In this document: positions 27,579 through 37,040 of the stretch, in pieces
How the letters are laid out: each line of letters begins with the position of its first letter
Numbering within the stretch: position 1 is the stretch's first letter
Assembly: GCF_001625015.1 (NCBI RefSeq)
Contig: NZ_LVWJ02000014.1
Span: 3,968,001 to 4,032,000 of the forward strand
Source: Lewinella sp. 4G2
GTDB lineage: Bacteria; Bacteroidota; Bacteroidia; Chitinophagales; Saprospiraceae
Reading direction: 5' to 3'
Length of the DNA: 64,000 bases
Made by a program: the position numbers and the translations under genes
The notes under the pieces: generated by a model
What the model was told of the DNA's origin: nothing
Database searches by the model: none
What the model saw: the letters and a program-made list of their open reading frames with translations, nothing else

Positions 27579-28376
27579 ATGCTAAGACTACTCAAGCAAC
27601 TTTTCGGGTTCTTCTGTTTGCTGGCTACTGTATTTGCCTGCTCCGGCAAGCCCACACAACCCAGTACGATGCCTATGGCCACTCCCGCGAAAGACTTACT
27701 GAACCGCGCCCTGCAAGCCCACGGTTACGCCGGCGCGGATAAGCTCGCGTACCGTTTCACGTTCCGGGGCGTGGACTACAGTTTCAACCGTGACTTAGAA
27801 AGGAGCCTGTACACGCGCACAACTTACGTAGAGAGTGACACCATCCTGGACGTGCTGACCAACGGCCGCCTGGTACGATTCACCAATGGCGTACCGGTAA
27901 GCTTGCCGGATACGATGGCCGCCAAGTATGGCCGTTCGGTGAATTCCGTAATCTACTTCGCATCCCTCCCCGATAAGCTAACGGATGCTGCAGTCAACTT
28001 GTCTTTGGACGGAAATGCAACAATCAAGGGTAAAGAATACCAGTTGCTACGGATACACTTCGACGAGGAGAATGGGGGCGACGACCACGACGACAATTTC
28101 CTGTACTGGATCAACGACTCGACGGACCGCGTCGACTATCTGGCATACGATTACCGGGTGGATGGCGGAGGCGTTCGCTTCCGCTCGGCCTATAATCCAC
28201 GAGTTATCGACGGGGTGCTATTTTCGGATTACGTGAACTACAAAGCGCCAATGGGTACCCCCTTGAATGATCTACCCCAGCTCTACGAGCGAGGGGAGCT
28301 GAAAGAACTCTCCCGGATCGAACTTGAAGAAGTTGCGGTGGTGGAGGAGGTATGGCAGGCTAGTCCTCCGAAATAG
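27579..28376 (+). CDS. Putative lipoprotein, DUF6503-like
   Basis: 265 residues from ATG 27579. Lipoprotein signal MLRLLKQLFGFFCLLATVFAC with lipobox VFAC. The mature part starts with a helix containing LLNRALQAHGYAGADKL and continues with many beta strands (FTFRGVDYSF, LLRIHFDEEN, YDYRVDGGG), resembling the DUF6503 group of Bacteroidota lipoproteins (LolA/LolB-like fold expected). Function unknown. A TACCTTGC just upstream resembles a -7 box. The 3' end overlaps mqnD by 17 nt, convergently. Confidence 0.72.
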   Translation: MLRLLKQLFGFFCLLATVFACSGKPTQPSTMPMATPAKDLLNRALQAHGYAGADKLAYRFTFRGVDYSFNRDLERSLYTRTTYVESDTILDVLTNGRLVRFTNGVPVSLPDTMAAKYGRSVNSVIYFASLPDKLTDAAVNLSLDGNATIKGKEYQLLRIHFDEENGGDDHDDNFLYWINDSTDRVDYLAYDYRVDGGGVRFRSAYNPRVIDGVLFSDYVNYKAPMGTPLNDLPQLYERGELKELSRIELEEVAVVEEVWQASPPK

Positions 28377-29226
28377 GAGCGGGCAACACGCCGCGTTCCC
28401 TACCCTGCTCCAGGAAGGCCTTTACGGCGGCGTGGCCTTCGGTGCCGAGGTCTCGGGAGAACTCATTGACGTATAGCTCGATGTGTTTGCGCCGCACTTC
28501 GGCGTCCATTTCCTGGGCGTGCTCAGCGACGTAGGCAGCGGAGGCATCCGGATTTTCGAAAGCGTAACGGACCGAACGCGCGAGCACCCGGTCGAAGGTT
28601 TCCCGTACCTCCTGAGGCAGATTTTTACGAATCACAATACCGCCGAGGGGAATCGGCAGGCCCGTTTGTTCTTCCCAGTACTCGCCCAGATCCGCGATTT
28701 TGTGGAGGCCCCTTTCGTGGTAGGTGAAACGGTTTTCGTGGATCAGCAGGCCGGCGGTAAATTCTCCACTCAGTACGCGGCCCTCAATGTCGGAGAACAA
28801 CACTTCCTCTTTGTTTACCAATCCCGGATAGGCCAGCCCCAGCAGGTAGTTTGCGGTGGTGTACTTTCCTGGGATTGCGACTTTAGGGTTAGGATATTTC
28901 CACCAGTTATTTGCCGGTTCATCCCCATTACTAACCACCTGCGGCAGCGCCAATTCTTTGTTTGCCGTCACTAAAAGCGGACCGACACCACGGCCCAGCG
29001 CGCTGCCGGCGTTGAGCAAAGCATACTGATCGGTAAGGTGGCCGTAAGCGTGGTAACTGAGTTTGGTGACGTCCATCTCACCCCGAAAGGCAAGTTGATT
29101 GAGCTCTTCTACGTCACCAAGATGCACCTCAAACTCCAGGCCTTCCGTGTCGATGCGGTGGTGAACCAAGGCATCGAAAATGAAGGTATCGTTCGGGCAG
29201 GGGCTATAGGCCAGGGTCAGTTTCAT
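28360..29226 (-). CDS. mqnD: 1,4-dihydroxy-6-naphthoate synthase (MqnD)
   Basis: 288 residues from ATG 29226. Futalosine-pathway enzyme forming 1,4-dihydroxy-6-naphthoate from cyclic dehypoxanthine futalosine, towards menaquinone. The periplasmic-binding-protein-like fold is recognisable by LAYSPCPNDTFIFDALV at the N-terminus, TKLSYHAYG, IPGKYTTANYLLGL and HENRFTYHERGLHKIADLGE. The chosen start lies 4 nt after a perfect -7 box. A dispersed 18-bp repeat encodes LALPQVVS around residue 96, just before an insert-like segment NGDEPANNWW. This implies menaquinone synthesis by the futalosine route rather than MenA-H. Confidence 0.92.
   Translation of the reverse strand: MKLTLAYSPCPNDTFIFDALVHHRIDTEGLEFEVHLGDVEELNQLAFRGEMDVTKLSYHAYGHLTDQYALLNAGSALGRGVGPLLVTANKELALPQVVSNGDEPANNWWKYPNPKVAIPGKYTTANYLLGLAYPGLVNKEEVLFSDIEGRVLSGEFTAGLLIHENRFTYHERGLHKIADLGEYWEEQTGLPIPLGGIVIRKNLPQEVRETFDRVLARSVRYAFENPDASAAYVAEHAQEMDAEVRRKHIELYVNEFSRDLGTEGHAAVKAFLEQGRERGVLPAPISED
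28934..28951 (+). repeat. 18-bp dispersed repeat, copy 6 (in mqnD)
   Basis: ACCACCTGCGGCAGCGCC, two differences at the outer end from the consensus; in frame in mqnD, in a probable surface loop. Confidence 0.65.
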
Positions 29227-29230
29227 GCGG

Positions 29231-29238
29231 CAAAAATA
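29231..29238 (-). promoter_or_regulatory. -7 element of mqnD
   Basis: Minus-strand TATTTTTG, exact consensus, 4 nt before ATG 29226. A dispersed repeat starts 11 nt further upstream, within the region the polymerase would cover. Confidence 0.65.
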
Positions 29239-29249
29239 CGGCGGATTGG

Positions 29250-29267
29250 GGCGCTGCCGCGGGTGCA
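29250..29267 (-). repeat. 18-bp dispersed repeat, copy 7
   Basis: GGCGCTGCCGCGGGTGCA, one difference from the reverse-complement consensus, between the mqnD promoter and the end of the T9SS protein gene. Confidence 0.85.
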
Positions 29268-29290
29268 AAGTTCAGGATCAAGTAACCGGA

Positions 29291-31141
29291 TCAGCGCTTG
29301 ATTACCCGACGGGTAAGCCGTTGCTTTCCATCGGATAACTCCAGGAAGTAGGCGCCCGCGGGAAGGTGAGCCATGGGGATATCAACGGTTCCGTTGGCTT
29401 GGCCGATAGGAATCCGCCGCTGCAAAACCGATTGGCCGACGGAGTTGAATATCCGGTAAGACACTTCAGTACCTTCCACCGCGAGGTAGCTGACGCGCAG
29501 GTCAGTGGTGACCGGGTTGGGTTGTACGGACTGCAGGAAAAGATCGGTCTGCTTCCGCTCCAATTGCAGGGTGTTGGATACGGACTCCGTTCCGTCAAAA
29601 TCAATACTTCGGATACGGTAGATGCTGCTGGGGAGCGGCGACTCGTCCACGGCTTGGTAGGTAATGGCTCGATCGGATTCGCCCGCCGCTTCAAGCGTTA
29701 CCAGGCTCTTCCACGAATTGTCCTGAGGGTTGGCTCGTTCGAGCACGTGAAACTCGGTATTGGCTTCGGAGGCGGTCGTCCATTCCAGCAGGTTGTTTTT
29801 GGTCCGGCTTTCTCCGGTAAAATCGGCAAATTCGACGGGAAGGCTGGCGGCGGACTGGCTTAAGCAAAGATCAAAAGTAGTCGTGGCGCCGCCCGCGCTG
29901 CTCCAGGTGTTGATACGGACGTAGTAGCGTTGCCCCACGTTAAGGCCTGCCAGGGTACTATTATCGGGGTTATCCGTACAGGCGAGTTGCGTAAGGTTGT
30001 TGCAGGTGCCGGTGTAAACGCTGTGGACGATATCCCGGATGTTACCCCGCACCCGGAGGATGGAAATATCCACGGCGGAGGAGGTAGCAAGAAAGGAGTA
30101 CCAAACGTCGTTGTTCTCCGTACCGGTGCAACGCGCGTTATTCCCCGATGAAGTAGCACCTTCGAGGCTTCCCCGAACGGTATTATCGCACCCGGGGTTA
30201 TTGCCCATGAAAACGTTGACCGCATCAATGCAATCATCGTTGATCGGTGGCGGCACGATGCGGCGGGCGCAGAGCCGGAAGTTCGTCCGGAGCGATGGAG
30301 AGGCCGTGTGGATTTGAACGAGATAGGTTTGCCCGGCAACTAAATCAACGCGGGAACTGGTTGTAGCCAGGCAGTTTCCAATACGCGTTAAATTTCCACC
30401 ACACACGCCGCTGTAAACGTGGACGTACGTTTGTTGCTCAAAATTACTCAGCTCAAATAGGTAAGGGTCGGTCGTTGGGGCTACGAAGCGGAACCAGACG
30501 TCATCGTCGTTGGCGGTACTGCAAACGTTGGTTTCGGGGCCGCGGGTGGCGCCGAAAGTGGTGGCATTGAATCCTGCGGTACAGGTACTGTTCTCCGAAA
30601 GGAGTAAGGGGAAAGCCGCGCCGCAATCGTCATTGTCCGGTGGTGGCGAGGGCAATTGAACGCAGACGTTAAAAGTTGTCGCCGCGGGCAGATTTTCAAA
30701 AGTGAACACCCGGATGTAGTATGCGGCCCCTACGGTGAGATTGAAGAGCGTACTCGTGTTAGGGTCCGAACAGCTGATGCGCGTAAGGTTATCGCACGTA
30801 CCCGAATACACCTCGTGGACGAAATCGCTATCCCCACCAAGGATATTGGTAAGCCGGATGGTCGTGCCCGTAGCGCCGGCAGTGAAACGGAACCAAACGT
30901 CATTATTAGCCGTACCCAAACAGGCCACCGGCCCAGGAGAAGCAGTTGCAGCATTCAATGTTCCCGCACCTACGGAGGTGCACGTCTGGGGCGCATTGAC
31001 CAAGATGAGAGTGGCTGATCCGCATTCGTCGTTGCCGGGCATCAAAGCACGATCGAGCTCAGTGGCGGAAAGCGTACAAAATCCGGCGATTAGCAAAACC
31101 AGCAGGCTAAGGAAGCGGCTGAGTTTAAGTGAGTGAGTCAT
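29291..31141 (-). CDS. T9SS-secreted protein with three pre-peptidase-like beta repeats
   Basis: 616 residues. Signal peptide (LSRFLSLLVLLIAGFCTLSA), then three related modules of about 130 residues, starting near NDECGSAT, DNDDCGAAF and NDDCIDAVN. Each carries a DVWFRF or DVWYSF core, a VYSGxC or VYTGTC segment and a YYxRxxT strand, with conserved cysteine pairs. A linker (about 440-530) and a type A T9SS sorting domain follow: LQSVQPNPVTTDLRV, then YFLELSDGKQRLTRRVIKR. It is predicted to be exported through the outer membrane and attached or released at the surface. Function otherwise unknown; the modules resemble carbohydrate- or protein-binding add-ons of secreted enzymes. Confidence 0.85.
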   Translation of the reverse strand: MTHSLKLSRFLSLLVLLIAGFCTLSATELDRALMPGNDECGSATLILVNAPQTCTSVGAGTLNAATASPGPVACLGTANNDVWFRFTAGATGTTIRLTNILGGDSDFVHEVYSGTCDNLTRISCSDPNTSTLFNLTVGAAYYIRVFTFENLPAATTFNVCVQLPSPPPDNDDCGAAFPLLLSENSTCTAGFNATTFGATRGPETNVCSTANDDDVWFRFVAPTTDPYLFELSNFEQQTYVHVYSGVCGGNLTRIGNCLATTSSRVDLVAGQTYLVQIHTASPSLRTNFRLCARRIVPPPINDDCIDAVNVFMGNNPGCDNTVRGSLEGATSSGNNARCTGTENNDVWYSFLATSSAVDISILRVRGNIRDIVHSVYTGTCNNLTQLACTDNPDNSTLAGLNVGQRYYVRINTWSSAGGATTTFDLCLSQSAASLPVEFADFTGESRTKNNLLEWTTASEANTEFHVLERANPQDNSWKSLVTLEAAGESDRAITYQAVDESPLPSSIYRIRSIDFDGTESVSNTLQLERKQTDLFLQSVQPNPVTTDLRVSYLAVEGTEVSYRIFNSVGQSVLQRRIPIGQANGTVDIPMAHLPAGAYFLELSDGKQRLTRRVIKR

Positions 31142-31401
31142 TATCTAATTTGTTTGTCAAGTGTCTAAAGCGGAAAACCGGAAAGGGCACCAAGGCGGTG
31201 CAAATGCTAAGGCTATAATCTATTTGTAAGGTCAAGGTTCTTCGGAGTAGATGCAAATGATAATTTTAACTATGTTCCAATTTTCCATACAGTTTGTTAT
31301 GGTGAGACAGTATCCGTAAAATAATGTTTAGTGTATTCTGAGCACACGGTAGGTCTCGCAAAATCCAAATTCTGGTCGCCTTGTAAGCCTTTGCTTTAAG
31401 C

Positions 31402-31409
31402 TACCTTTG
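31402..31409 (+). promoter_or_regulatory. -7 element of the pseudouridine synthase gene
   Basis: TACCTTTG, exact consensus, 26 nt before ATG 31436, with TTG at 31381-31383 as a possible -33 element. The 294-nt gap before the gene (31142-31435) is AT-rich and shows nothing else I can name. Confidence 0.65.
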
Positions 31410-31435
31410 CCTCCGAATCTAATTCAACCGACCGT

Positions 31436-32140
31436 ATGCAGTTGCAGGTACTTTTTGAGGACAATCACCTGATCGCCGTGAATAAGCCCGCGGGCATTCT
31501 CAGCCAGAGCGATAAAACGGGTGATACCACAGTCATGGACTGGGTGAAGGCCTACATCAAGCACCGCTACGACAAGCCGGGCGCCGTTTTCCTGGGTGCT
31601 ATCCACCGTCTGGATCGGCCGGTTTCCGGAGTCATCCTTTTTGGCCGGACGAGCAAGGGGCTAAAGCGCATGAACGAACTCTTTCGGGAGCGTAAAGTCC
31701 AGAAAACCTACTGGGCCATCGTGAACGAACAGCCCAAGCCGATAGAAGGAAGCCTGACCGGATACATCTTTAAGGATACGGACAAGAACCGCAGCAAAAT
31801 GCTTCCGAAAGCAGACTCCAACCGCCACCAAGGAGCCAAAAGAGCGCACCTGGACTACCGGCTGCTGGGTCGGGTTGGTTCAAACATCCTGCTGGAAGTC
31901 AAACCAGAGACGGGCCGGCCGCACCAGATTCGTGTCCAATTGGCTTCCCAACTGAAAACACCCATTCACGGTGATCTGAAGTATGGCTCGGCCCACCGCA
32001 ATGAGGACGGTAATATCAACCTACACAGTCGCAAGCTCTCCTTCACCCACCCGGTGACCGGAGAGGACGTCTCCATTACGGCCCCCGTGCCCGAGCAGGA
32101 CCAACTTTGGGGACTGTTCTCGGAGATGACGGAGTGGTAA
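31436..32140 (+). CDS. RluA-family pseudouridine synthase
   Basis: 234 residues. It isomerises uridine to pseudouridine in rRNA or tRNA. The catalytic aspartate is in HRLDRPVSG near residue 60; further family motifs are VNKPAGILSQ near the start and ETGRPHQIRVQLA near residue 162. No S4 domain is present, and the length fits the RluA/TruC side of the family rather than RluD. The target site cannot be deduced. It has its own promoter and precedes glnS. Confidence 0.88.
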   Translation: MQLQVLFEDNHLIAVNKPAGILSQSDKTGDTTVMDWVKAYIKHRYDKPGAVFLGAIHRLDRPVSGVILFGRTSKGLKRMNELFRERKVQKTYWAIVNEQPKPIEGSLTGYIFKDTDKNRSKMLPKADSNRHQGAKRAHLDYRLLGRVGSNILLEVKPETGRPHQIRVQLASQLKTPIHGDLKYGSAHRNEDGNINLHSRKLSFTHPVTGEDVSITAPVPEQDQLWGLFSEMTEW

Positions 32141-32211
32141 CTCCGCAACTTCTTCCCCTACCCCATTTGTACCATATCCATTACTTTGGAGAGCTAGCTT
32201 AACTAATACGT

Positions 32212-33873
32212 ATGTCCACTATTCCCGAAGCCGATAATTTTATTGAGGAGATCATCGTCGAAGACCTGCAAAACGGTAAGCACGATGGTCGCATTCTAAC
32301 GCGCTTCCCACCCGAACCTAATGGGTACCTCCACATCGGGCACGCCAAGGCGATCACCATCAACTTCGAAACGGCAAAGAAATACGGCGGCACCTCCAAC
32401 CTGCGGATGGATGATACCAACCCGATCACGGAGGAAACTCACTTCGTAGAATCCATCGAAAATGATATTCGTTGGTTGGGTTACGAATGGCAGGGGGATA
32501 CCCTCTACGCCTCCAACTATTTTGAGGAGTTGTACCAACTGGCCCTTCGTCTCATCGATAAGGGATTGGCCTTCGTCGACGACTCCACCGCCGAGGAAAT
32601 TGCGGAGCAGAAGGGTGACATTGGCGTCCCAGGTACCAACTCTCCCTACCGCGATCGTAGCGTAGCCGAAAATCGGGACCTGTTCGAGAGAATGAAGGCC
32701 GGAGAATTCCCCGACGGTGCTAAAGTGCTACGGGCTAAAATCGACATGGCCCACCCCAACCTGTTACTCCGGGACCCAGCACTCTACCGGATCAAGCACG
32801 CTACCCACCACCGGACGGGTGACGAATGGTGTATCTACCCCCTTTATGACTTTGCCCACGGGCAGAGTGATTCCATTGAGCACATCACCCACTCGCTTTG
32901 TAGTTTGGAGTTCCGCCATCACCGGGATCTCTACAACTGGTTGATCGATGCCTTGGAGATCTTCCCCAGCCGCCAGATCGAGTTTGCCCGGATGAACGTG
33001 GATTACTTCATCACCTCCAAGCGCCGCCTTAAGCTCCTGGTGGAGCAAGGCATCGTCGCTGGGTGGGATGATCCCCGCATGGGCACCATCGCCGGAATGC
33101 GCCGCCGCGGCTACCCCGCCGAAGCGATCCGTAATTTCTGTATGCGGACGGGCGTCACCAAACGCGACAACCAGCAGGAGTTTGACTTCCTCGAACACAA
33201 CGTGCGGGAAGTCCTGAACAGCAAAGCGGACCGGTATATGGCCGTCATGAACCCGGTGAAGCTGGTCATTACTAACTATCCAGAAGGCGAGAGTGAAGTC
33301 TTTACTTCCGACAATAACCCTGAGGACGAAAGCCGTGGCCAACGCGAAATCCCCTTCGGTCGGGAGATCTGGGTGGAGCGGGAAGACTTCCGCAAGGAAC
33401 CCCAGAATCGGAAATACTTCCGTTTGGCGCCGGGCAAGGACGTTCGTCTAAAATCTGCCTACATCATTCACGTGGAAGGCCACGAGGAAGATGAGCATGG
33501 CGAGGTAACCCAGATCAACGCTACTTACTATCCTGATTCCCGGTCCGGCTCGGACACTTCGGGCGTCAAGGCGAAGGGCACCATCCACTGGGTGAGCGTG
33601 GAGAAGGGAATTGACTTCGAAGTGCGCCAGTACGATAAGCTGTTCACGGACCCAACACCAATGGACCATGAAGACCGAGATTTCCTGGAATTCGTCAATC
33701 CAGACAGCTTGAAAGTGGTCACCGCCAAGGGGGAACCCGGACTAGCTGACGTAGCGAAAGGCGATGCCGTTCAATTCTTGCGCAAAGGTTACTACACCGT
33801 AGATGATGATAGCACGGCTGATGCAGTCGTCTTCAATTTCACCTGTGGATTGAAGAGCAGCTGGAAAGGCTGA
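32212..33873 (+). CDS. glnS: Glutaminyl-tRNA synthetase
   Basis: 553 residues. Class I synthetase charging tRNA-Gln directly with glutamine. Motifs: PPEPNGYLHIGHAK (HIGH motif, near residue 33), the ERMKAGEFPDGAKVLRAKIDM segment typical of GlnRS/non-discriminating GluRS, HSLCSLEFRHHRDLYNW, and ITSKRRL near residue 268 in the KMSKS position. The C-terminal beta-barrel anticodon-binding domain runs from about 345. Presence of GlnRS suggests this organism need not rely on the transamidation route for Gln-tRNA. Confidence 0.95.
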   Translation: MSTIPEADNFIEEIIVEDLQNGKHDGRILTRFPPEPNGYLHIGHAKAITINFETAKKYGGTSNLRMDDTNPITEETHFVESIENDIRWLGYEWQGDTLYASNYFEELYQLALRLIDKGLAFVDDSTAEEIAEQKGDIGVPGTNSPYRDRSVAENRDLFERMKAGEFPDGAKVLRAKIDMAHPNLLLRDPALYRIKHATHHRTGDEWCIYPLYDFAHGQSDSIEHITHSLCSLEFRHHRDLYNWLIDALEIFPSRQIEFARMNVDYFITSKRRLKLLVEQGIVAGWDDPRMGTIAGMRRRGYPAEAIRNFCMRTGVTKRDNQQEFDFLEHNVREVLNSKADRYMAVMNPVKLVITNYPEGESEVFTSDNNPEDESRGQREIPFGREIWVEREDFRKEPQNRKYFRLAPGKDVRLKSAYIIHVEGHEEDEHGEVTQINATYYPDSRSGSDTSGVKAKGTIHWVSVEKGIDFEVRQYDKLFTDPTPMDHEDRDFLEFVNPDSLKVVTAKGEPGLADVAKGDAVQFLRKGYYTVDDDSTADAVVFNFTCGLKSSWKG

Positions 33874-33878
33874 TCTGA

Positions 33879-33955
33879 GACTTTAGATTTTAGACGTTAG
33901 ACCTTAGAGGCTAAACCCCACAACGTCTAATGTCCAAAATCTAACGTCTAAAGTC
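33879..33955. repeat. AT-rich inverted repeat of the TCTAAAATCTAACGTC type
   Basis: Arms starting GACTTTAGATTTTAGACG and ending with the reverse pattern around AAAATCTAACGTCTAAAGTC; they pair over about 24 bp with a 7-nt bulge and two mismatches. It lies between the convergent glnS and SUI1-like genes and shares AAAATCTAACGTC with the element at 45021-45076. Confidence 0.8.
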
Positions 33956-33957
33956 TT

Positions 33958-34368
33958 TCATCCGCCCGCTTTTTTGGCTCCACGGTAACCCTCGGCTGTG
34001 AGGATCTCCATCACCTTATCGCGCTTATTCCCCTGAATGACGATCTCGCCATTTTTTGCGGATCCGCCTACGCCACACTTCTTTTTTAGGGTCTTGGCCA
34101 ATTCGGTTAGTTGGTCATCGGTACCATCGAAACCGGTGATCAGGGTTACTGCCTTACCACGGCGTTGTTTCCGGTCGATGTAGACCCGTAGGGCCATTGT
34201 TGCTCGCCCCATTACCTCGGCACCTGCGGCAGCGCCCTCTTCTTGTGCTGGCAGATCTTTGGGTGCATCGGGCAGGCCACTGAGACCGGAGAGTGCTGCG
34301 AATGGATTATCGGCCGCGCCATCGCCCGTACTGAAACTGGTCTTTCCCTTTTGTTTCTTCTTGCTCAT
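33958..34368 (-). CDS. SUI1/eIF1-like translation factor (YciH family)
   Basis: 136 residues from ATG 34368 ([12 protein letters not shown]). After a disordered, glycine/alanine-rich N-terminal half, the eIF1 fold begins near residue 62: [48 protein letters not shown] and [18 protein letters not shown]. YciH-type factors bind the small ribosomal subunit and influence initiation fidelity. The linker contains EEGAAAGAE, encoded by a dispersed 18-bp repeat. The gene follows DUF983 by 10 nt on the same strand; the longer upstream frame overlaps that gene. Confidence 0.88.
   Translation of the reverse strand: MSKKKQKGKTSFSTGDGAADNPFAALSGLSGLPDAPKDLPAQEEGAAAGAEVMGRATMALRVYIDRKQRRGKAVTLITGFDGTDDQLTELAKTLKKKCGVGGSAKNGEIVIQGNKRDKVMEILTAEGYRGAKKAGG
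34219..34236 (+). repeat. 18-bp dispersed repeat, copy 8 (in SUI1-like gene)
   Basis: GGCACCTGCGGCAGCGCC, exact T-form consensus; read on the coding strand it encodes Gly/Ala residues of a disordered linker. Confidence 0.88.
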
Positions 34369-34378
34369 GGTCAATTTT

Positions 34379-34810
34379 TTAGGTACCGCTGACGATGGTA
34401 GGGACTGATTTAGTGATCGTACCGGCATCAACGGCGGCGGTTGCCTGGGGGCGGTATTTTTGAACGATGTGAAAGTACAGCGACCGCGATAGGCGGAACC
34501 ACCAAACAAAAAACAAGGTACCCCACAGCAGCAAGAACAGGAAGGACATCGCGAAACCTACGCCCAGAACCCAGTGTAGCAGCATGACGAAGCCCAGGCT
34601 GAAAAAGCCCGAACCGATGTAGGAGATGAACATGGCCCCGTAATAGAAGCCCGGTTCCGGGAAGTAATTCTGGCCACACTTCGGGCAATGCTCGTACTGT
34701 TTGAAGGGCAGCCGCAGCGAAAATGAGCTGGTGGGGAAGAGATCACCCCGTCGGCAACGCGGGCAAGTCATGCGGAATACGGAACCGATCCAGGTGGGGT
34801 TATTGGGCAT
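34379..34810 (-). CDS. DUF983 zinc-ribbon membrane protein
   Basis: 143 residues. An N-terminal zinc ribbon ([10 protein letters not shown] near residue 16 and CPKCGQNYF near 42) is followed by two or three transmembrane helices (about 57-80 and 84-105), the DUF983 arrangement. Function unknown; members occur near cytochrome oxidase or envelope genes in other phyla. Here it leads a two-gene transcript with the SUI1-like gene. Confidence 0.85.
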   Translation of the reverse strand: MPNNPTWIGSVFRMTCPRCRRGDLFPTSSFSLRLPFKQYEHCPKCGQNYFPEPGFYYGAMFISYIGSGFFSLGFVMLLHWVLGVGFAMSFLFLLLWGTLFFVWWFRLSRSLYFHIVQKYRPQATAAVDAGTITKSVPTIVSGT

Positions 34811-35055
34811 TGGCGGGGTTTGTTGACCGAACGGCTGGAGGGTCTAAAAGTTGGTACAAATTGGGCCACTGAGTACTGACTCAACTGCTTGTTGGTACAC
34901 TGATGACGACCGCACAACTTTTTCCGTCAGGCTGCCGTCTATACCCAAAGAGGGTTAATCAAAAATTTGATATATTGTAATCCTAATTTGAGCATAAAAT
35001 GTTTCTAAGTGTGTTACTGCTTTTAGTCCTCTCTACCCGAAAATAGCCTATCCCT

Positions 35056-35922
35056 ATGCGCCAACTGAAGATCAGCAATAAGATTACCTCCCGCGAGAGC
35101 ATTGCGTTGGAGAAGTACTTGTCCGACATCGGCAAGATCGATCTGCTGACGCCAGAGGACGAGGCCCGGCTGGCCCGGCAAATCCGGGAAGGTGACGAAC
35201 AGGCACTCGAGAAACTGACGCGGGCCAACCTGCGCTTCGTGGTATCGGTAGCAAAGCAGTACCAGAATCAAGGCCTGAGCCTCGCGGACCTCATCAATGA
35301 AGGCAACGTAGGTTTGATCAAGGCCGCCAAGCGCTTCGACGAAACCCGTGGTTTCAAGTTCATCTCCTACGCCGTCTGGTGGATCCGCCAGAGCATCATG
35401 GCCGCCATCGTGGAATTCAGCCGCCTCGTGCGGATGCCCAACAATAAGGCCGCGGGATACACTAAAGTGACGAAAGCCATCGCCGCCTTCCAACAGCAAT
35501 TCGAGCGCGAGCCCGAACCCGAAGAGCTCGCTGAAGCACTGGACATTTCCCTTGCGGACGTCAACCGCGCCCTCAGCGGCCGCATGCGCCACCTCTCCTT
35601 CGACGCTCCAATTGCCGGTGACGATTCGGACATCACCATGCTCGACACCCTCCCCACCGACGAGCAAAACAACCCTACCCGCAACGTGATGGCCGAAAGC
35701 CTCACCAAGGAGATCGCCGCTAACCTCAACATGCTGGCCCCTCGCGAGCGGACGGTCCTGGCCTGCTACTTCGGCCTCGACGGCGAACAACAGCTTAACC
35801 TGGAAGAGATCGGTGACCGCTTCGACCTCACGCGCGAACGCGTCCGCCAAATCAAGGAGCGTGCCATTCGCCGTTTGCGTCGGTCACAAAGCCGCGACGC
35901 GCTGAAGAATTACCTGGGCTAG
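35056..35922 (+). CDS. rpoD: RNA polymerase primary sigma factor (RpoD/SigA)
   Basis: 288 residues, the short Bacteroidota form lacking region 1.1 and the non-conserved insert. Region 1.2 covers about residues 12-45, region 2 contains LRFVVSVAKQYQNQGLSLAD and KFISYAVWWIRQSI, region 3 lies at about 125-190, and region 4 with LEEIGDRFDLTRERVRQIKE binds the -33 element. It recognises the TTTG/TAnnTTTG promoters seen throughout this window. The 245-nt upstream gap is AT-rich and may carry a complex promoter; TAATTTG near 34984 is a weak -7 candidate. Confidence 0.95.
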   Translation: MRQLKISNKITSRESIALEKYLSDIGKIDLLTPEDEARLARQIREGDEQALEKLTRANLRFVVSVAKQYQNQGLSLADLINEGNVGLIKAAKRFDETRGFKFISYAVWWIRQSIMAAIVEFSRLVRMPNNKAAGYTKVTKAIAAFQQQFEREPEPEELAEALDISLADVNRALSGRMRHLSFDAPIAGDDSDITMLDTLPTDEQNNPTRNVMAESLTKEIAANLNMLAPRERTVLACYFGLDGEQQLNLEEIGDRFDLTRERVRQIKERAIRRLRRSQSRDALKNYLG

Positions 35923-36033
35923 ATCGTAATTATCGGCCAGTCCGCCGATCAAATATGTTTTGGGCGAACGCTAGCGTTTACTTCGGGTAACAAACGGAAA
36001 TCGCGTTCTTTGCGGTCAAATTGCCTGCCCCTG

Positions 36034-36993
36034 ATGCGTAACTTGCTCCTGCTCTATCTGTCTCTGCTATTGTGCGTCTCTTCGTACGGTCAGGGTGCCC
36101 TCGATCAGGGGCGATTGGGTACGGGACAGCAAGCCGATCCGTATTCCGCGGATCTGGAAGAACGGATCCTCGATAATGCAGTGGCTCAGCCCATTCGGCG
36201 CGACGTAGTTCAGGATACCAGCCAATTGACCACCGCCTGGATCGGTGCCTTTCGTGGCGGGTATAAAGTCAAAAGAAAGGATGGTAAAATGGGACTCTTG
36301 CGCCAAGATCTGACCATCTGGGTGCCCTTCCTTTACGCTGATATCCAGGCCGTTGTAACGGGAATTGACCCGCAGCGTGATTACGTGCTGCTCGCACGCC
36401 GATCATCCCACGGTAGGTACGGCATCATTAACGACGAGGGGGAGCCGGAAAGTGAATTCGTCCTCAGCTTCAACGAGCGGCTCCTGATTCTAGATGAGTT
36501 CATCCTGGACGCCCCCTACCTTGGCCGGACCTTCATCCGTCACCGCTCCGGGGCACCCGGTTACACGGAGGGCTTCTCCCGCGTGTGGACGCACCCCATC
36601 CTCAACGGGGAAGGCATTCGCATCCTCAATGTTCGCCAGGGAGCGGCACCCGAGCTCGCCCTTTTTAACCTGGATGAAGAAGCCGTGGTCACGCCATTCG
36701 CCTACTCCAGGATTTCTCGGGTTGAGCCCATCGTTGGCGAACGCCGCTTCATCCCCTTGCTGGAAGGCCACACGAAGGAAGGGATAGAGCTGGTACGGCC
36801 CTCCGGGAAAGTACTGAGCCCGCTAAAGTTTGCCGGCGTAGAAGGCTACAACAACTGGAAGCAACTGCGCGACTACTTCGGCCTACCCGACGACCCCGCT
36901 GCGGAGGCCATCGCCTGGACGAGCGACTTGGAAGTTTACGTCGTATACGCGGATGACCGGGTCGTACACCTCGGGAAATACACCGATTTGTAG
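36034..36993 (+). CDS. Secreted WG-repeat-like protein
   Basis: 319 residues from ATG 36034. Signal peptide MRNLLLLYLSLLLCVSSYGQ. Part of the mature chain looks like WG repeats, for example YKVKRKDGKMGLLRQDL followed by WVPFLYADIQAV and HGRYGIINDEGEPE, arranged as short beta hairpins; the rest is unassigned. Function unknown; such proteins are usually periplasmic or surface structural proteins. The TTG at 36010 is part of a promoter-like TTCTTTG and is not a credible start. Confidence 0.72.
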   Translation: MRNLLLLYLSLLLCVSSYGQGALDQGRLGTGQQADPYSADLEERILDNAVAQPIRRDVVQDTSQLTTAWIGAFRGGYKVKRKDGKMGLLRQDLTIWVPFLYADIQAVVTGIDPQRDYVLLARRSSHGRYGIINDEGEPESEFVLSFNERLLILDEFILDAPYLGRTFIRHRSGAPGYTEGFSRVWTHPILNGEGIRILNVRQGAAPELALFNLDEEAVVTPFAYSRISRVEPIVGERRFIPLLEGHTKEGIELVRPSGKVLSPLKFAGVEGYNNWKQLRDYFGLPDDPAAEAIAWTSDLEVYVVYADDRVVHLGKYTDL

Positions 36994-37028
36994 GGGCGCT
37001 TCTTCCACCCCGCTCCGGCCGGATTCGG

Positions 37029-37036
37029 TACCTTTG
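37029..37036 (+). promoter_or_regulatory. -7 element of metZ
   Basis: TACCTTTG, exact consensus, 4 nt before ATG 37041. Confidence 0.65.
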
Positions 37037-37040
37037 GCCC